Source of the DNA: Spirochaetales bacterium
Lineage (GTDB): Bacteria; Spirochaetota; Spirochaetia; DSM-27196; SLST01
Direction: 5' to 3'
Length of the DNA: 7,840 nucleotides
Assembly (NCBI GenBank): GCA_028284845.1
Contig: JANQQY010000505.1
Location: 1-7,840 of the forward strand
Shown: piece by piece, positions 6,583 through 7,840 of the stretch
Layout of the letters: each line of letters opens with the position of its first letter
Numbering within the stretch: position 1 is the first letter of the stretch
Notes under the pieces: generated by a model
Seen by the model: the letters and a program-made list of their open reading frames with translations, nothing else
The model's database searches: none
What the model was told of the DNA's origin: nothing
Translations under genes and position numbers: made by a program

Positions 6583-7840
6583 ATGACCCCACGCTGGCTT
6601 CCATGCTACAAGTGCGGAGTGAAGCGGTTCGCGCTCCTGCTCTCCGTCGATCCTCTTTCTCAAGCCGCCTCCGGCGCGGATCAGTTACATGCAGCGATCA
6701 ATGCGATCGAAGATCGCGCGGAGTCCGATGCCCCGATCACCTGGAACCTTCCGGCACGGATGATCACAGATCCATCCAGCAACAGCACGGGACAGTCGGC
6801 GCTACGGATCAAAGAGCGCGGAAACGAATACGGCGACGCGGTCCTCCCGATCGGACTATCCGGCGCCGACCCTCGCCTACTGACTCTCGACGAGCTCCGG
6901 CGAGAGCGCGAGTGGGCGTTCTCAAATCGATGGATGACCGGGCTTCTCGACGCCGGGTTTCGCTCTCCGTCACTGATATTTGCGGAAGGCGCGGGCGTGC
7001 ACCGTCCAACGGGTGCGCAATCCAAGGTCGACTTCGCGGTCGTGGGAGTAGCTGCCTCCCCGGATGGGATGTGGCTGGGAGTCGGCGACGATCGCCCGGA
7101 GGAGCTTTGTGCCCTCATAGAGGTGAATCGTCACTCGACCGGCGATCCGGTAGGCTCCCGGCAGATCACGCGCGAGGTACGACGACGTCTTCGCAGGCAT
7201 GTGGGACGCCCCCCCGATCTGCTCACGGTCCGGTGCCTACTCGGCCACGGCCTTGAACAGGTGAAGGAGCTGCTGGAAGCAGCTGCCACACTCAGAAGAT
7301 CCGGATGGGATCAGGTAGCGATGAGCCGATCCGATCTCGCAGGCGGCTTCGAAGCGCGATGGGTCGAGCAAACAACCGCGTACTCCGTGCCTGAATGGGC
7401 ACGTGCCGCCGCACGCCAACGCAAGGGGCGACGGAGCCTCATCAACACACGCAGAATCCTGGAGACGACGGCGTTCGGATTAACCTCAGGTCACGATCTC
7501 ACTGCAAGGAGATCACCAGCGGCGACCCCACGAGAGTTTGTAGCGACAATGATGGGCGATGCCGAGCTCGTGGGGGATACACACTCCGCTCGCTTCACCG
7601 GCGGACGATTCACGGGATTCCTGACCCCTGGCACGGAAGTCGGCGCGCATGCAGGAGCGGCAGGCCAGCTCATCACGATGGGAGAGGTGCAGGCGTGGCC
7701 GGACGAACCGGCCTCCTGTTTCAGCTTTGAGAGCGACGAGTGCCGCGGCGTTCGGGCAGAAACGAGAATCGACGGCGGGGGTGTTTCGCTGTCGTTCGAG
7801 TCGGAGTACGCCTTTCCGAACGGGATTGACGCTCTGATCT
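6583..7840 (+). CDS. Unrecognised large protein, 3' end outside window
   Basis: One plus-strand frame stays open from 6583 to the window edge, 419 codons, with GC-rich third positions as expected for coding DNA here. I do not recognise the family. The N-terminal part reads RFALLLSVDPLSQ (15-27), a helix, then APITWNLPARMITDP (50-64), GNEYGDAVLPIGLSGA (80-95) and LTLDELRREREWAFSNRW (100-117). This looks like alternating strands and helices with acidic loop residues, loosely like a deacetylase or glycosidase barrel. A middle part includes PDLLTVRCLLGHG (211-223). From about 318 the sequence is beta-rich and Gly-rich (FTGGRFTGFLTPG; CRGVRAETRIDGGG). There is no convincing signal peptide. The ATG at 6583 directly follows an in-frame TGA and has no Shine-Dalgarno, so the start may be downstream, for example GTG at 6619. 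Two cysteines, PCYKC (7-11), lie at the proposed N-terminus. Coding status is fairly secure; function is open. Confidence 0.7.
   Translation, partial: MTPRWLPCYKCGVKRFALLLSVDPLSQAASGADQLHAAINAIEDRAESDAPITWNLPARMITDPSSNSTGQSALRIKERGNEYGDAVLPIGLSGADPRLLTLDELRREREWAFSNRWMTGLLDAGFRSPSLIFAEGAGVHRPTGAQSKVDFAVVGVAASPDGMWLGVGDDRPEELCALIEVNRHSTGDPVGSRQITREVRRRLRRHVGRPPDLLTVRCLLGHGLEQVKELLEAAATLRRSGWDQVAMSRSDLAGGFEARWVEQTTAYSVPEWARAAARQRKGRRSLINTRRILETTAFGLTSGHDLTARRSPAATPREFVATMMGDAELVGDTHSARFTGGRFTGFLTPGTEVGAHAGAAGQLITMGEVQAWPDEPASCFSFESDECRGVRAETRIDGGGVSLSFESEYAFPNGIDALI

Noticed and set aside
6681..7118. 145-codon minus-strand frame at the right edge
   Set aside because: Ser/Arg-rich shadow of the plus-strand coding frame, with no start signal or motif.
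6510..7256. 248-codon plus-strand frame overlapping the right-edge gene in another register
   Set aside because: Its product is dominated by Arg, Ser, Pro and Thr as expected for an out-of-frame GC-rich read. The competing frame is longer, runs to the edge and has better composition.

Overview
The window reads as chromosomal DNA of a moderately GC-rich spirochaete (Spirochaetota, probably a free-living Spirochaeta-like lineage). The best evidence is the GroEL protein, whose N-terminus (MAKQLMFNEEAR, then SSAVKVTLGPKGRNVLL) resembles Treponema GroEL from memory. groL also stands without an adjacent groS, as in Treponema and Borrelia. This assignment is a judgement from remembered sequences, not a search.

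Layout, right to left because most genes are on the minus strand. At the right edge (6583-7840) a long plus-strand reading frame of unrecognised function runs off the window. It is divergent from groL across about 107 bp that hold a candidate groL promoter. groL (4820-6475) is followed by three closely spaced hairpins. The last is a GC stem plus T6 terminator that abuts the ribosome binding site of a 97-residue protein of unknown function (4396-4689). Then comes a Sec accessory operon with its own good candidate promoter: yajC (3937-4332), secD (2186-3916) and secF (1101-2189), with secD and secF overlapping by four bases (ATGA). A rho-independent terminator closes secF. Next are a nagD-type HAD phosphatase (255-1046) and, overlapping its end, the first 87 codons of an alpha/beta hydrolase that leaves the window at the nucleophile elbow.

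Functionally this is a housekeeping protein-folding and protein-export segment. GroEL folds cytoplasmic proteins. YajC, SecD and SecF form the proton-motive-force-driven accessory complex of the SecYEG translocon. NagD and the hydrolase are small-molecule hydrolases that look translationally coupled. I see no mobile element, CRISPR array, tRNA or rRNA. No clearly new system is evident. The points most worth a second look are the terminator placed at the start of the 97-residue gene, the unrecognised gene at the right edge, and the opposite charges of the YajC and SecF tails.
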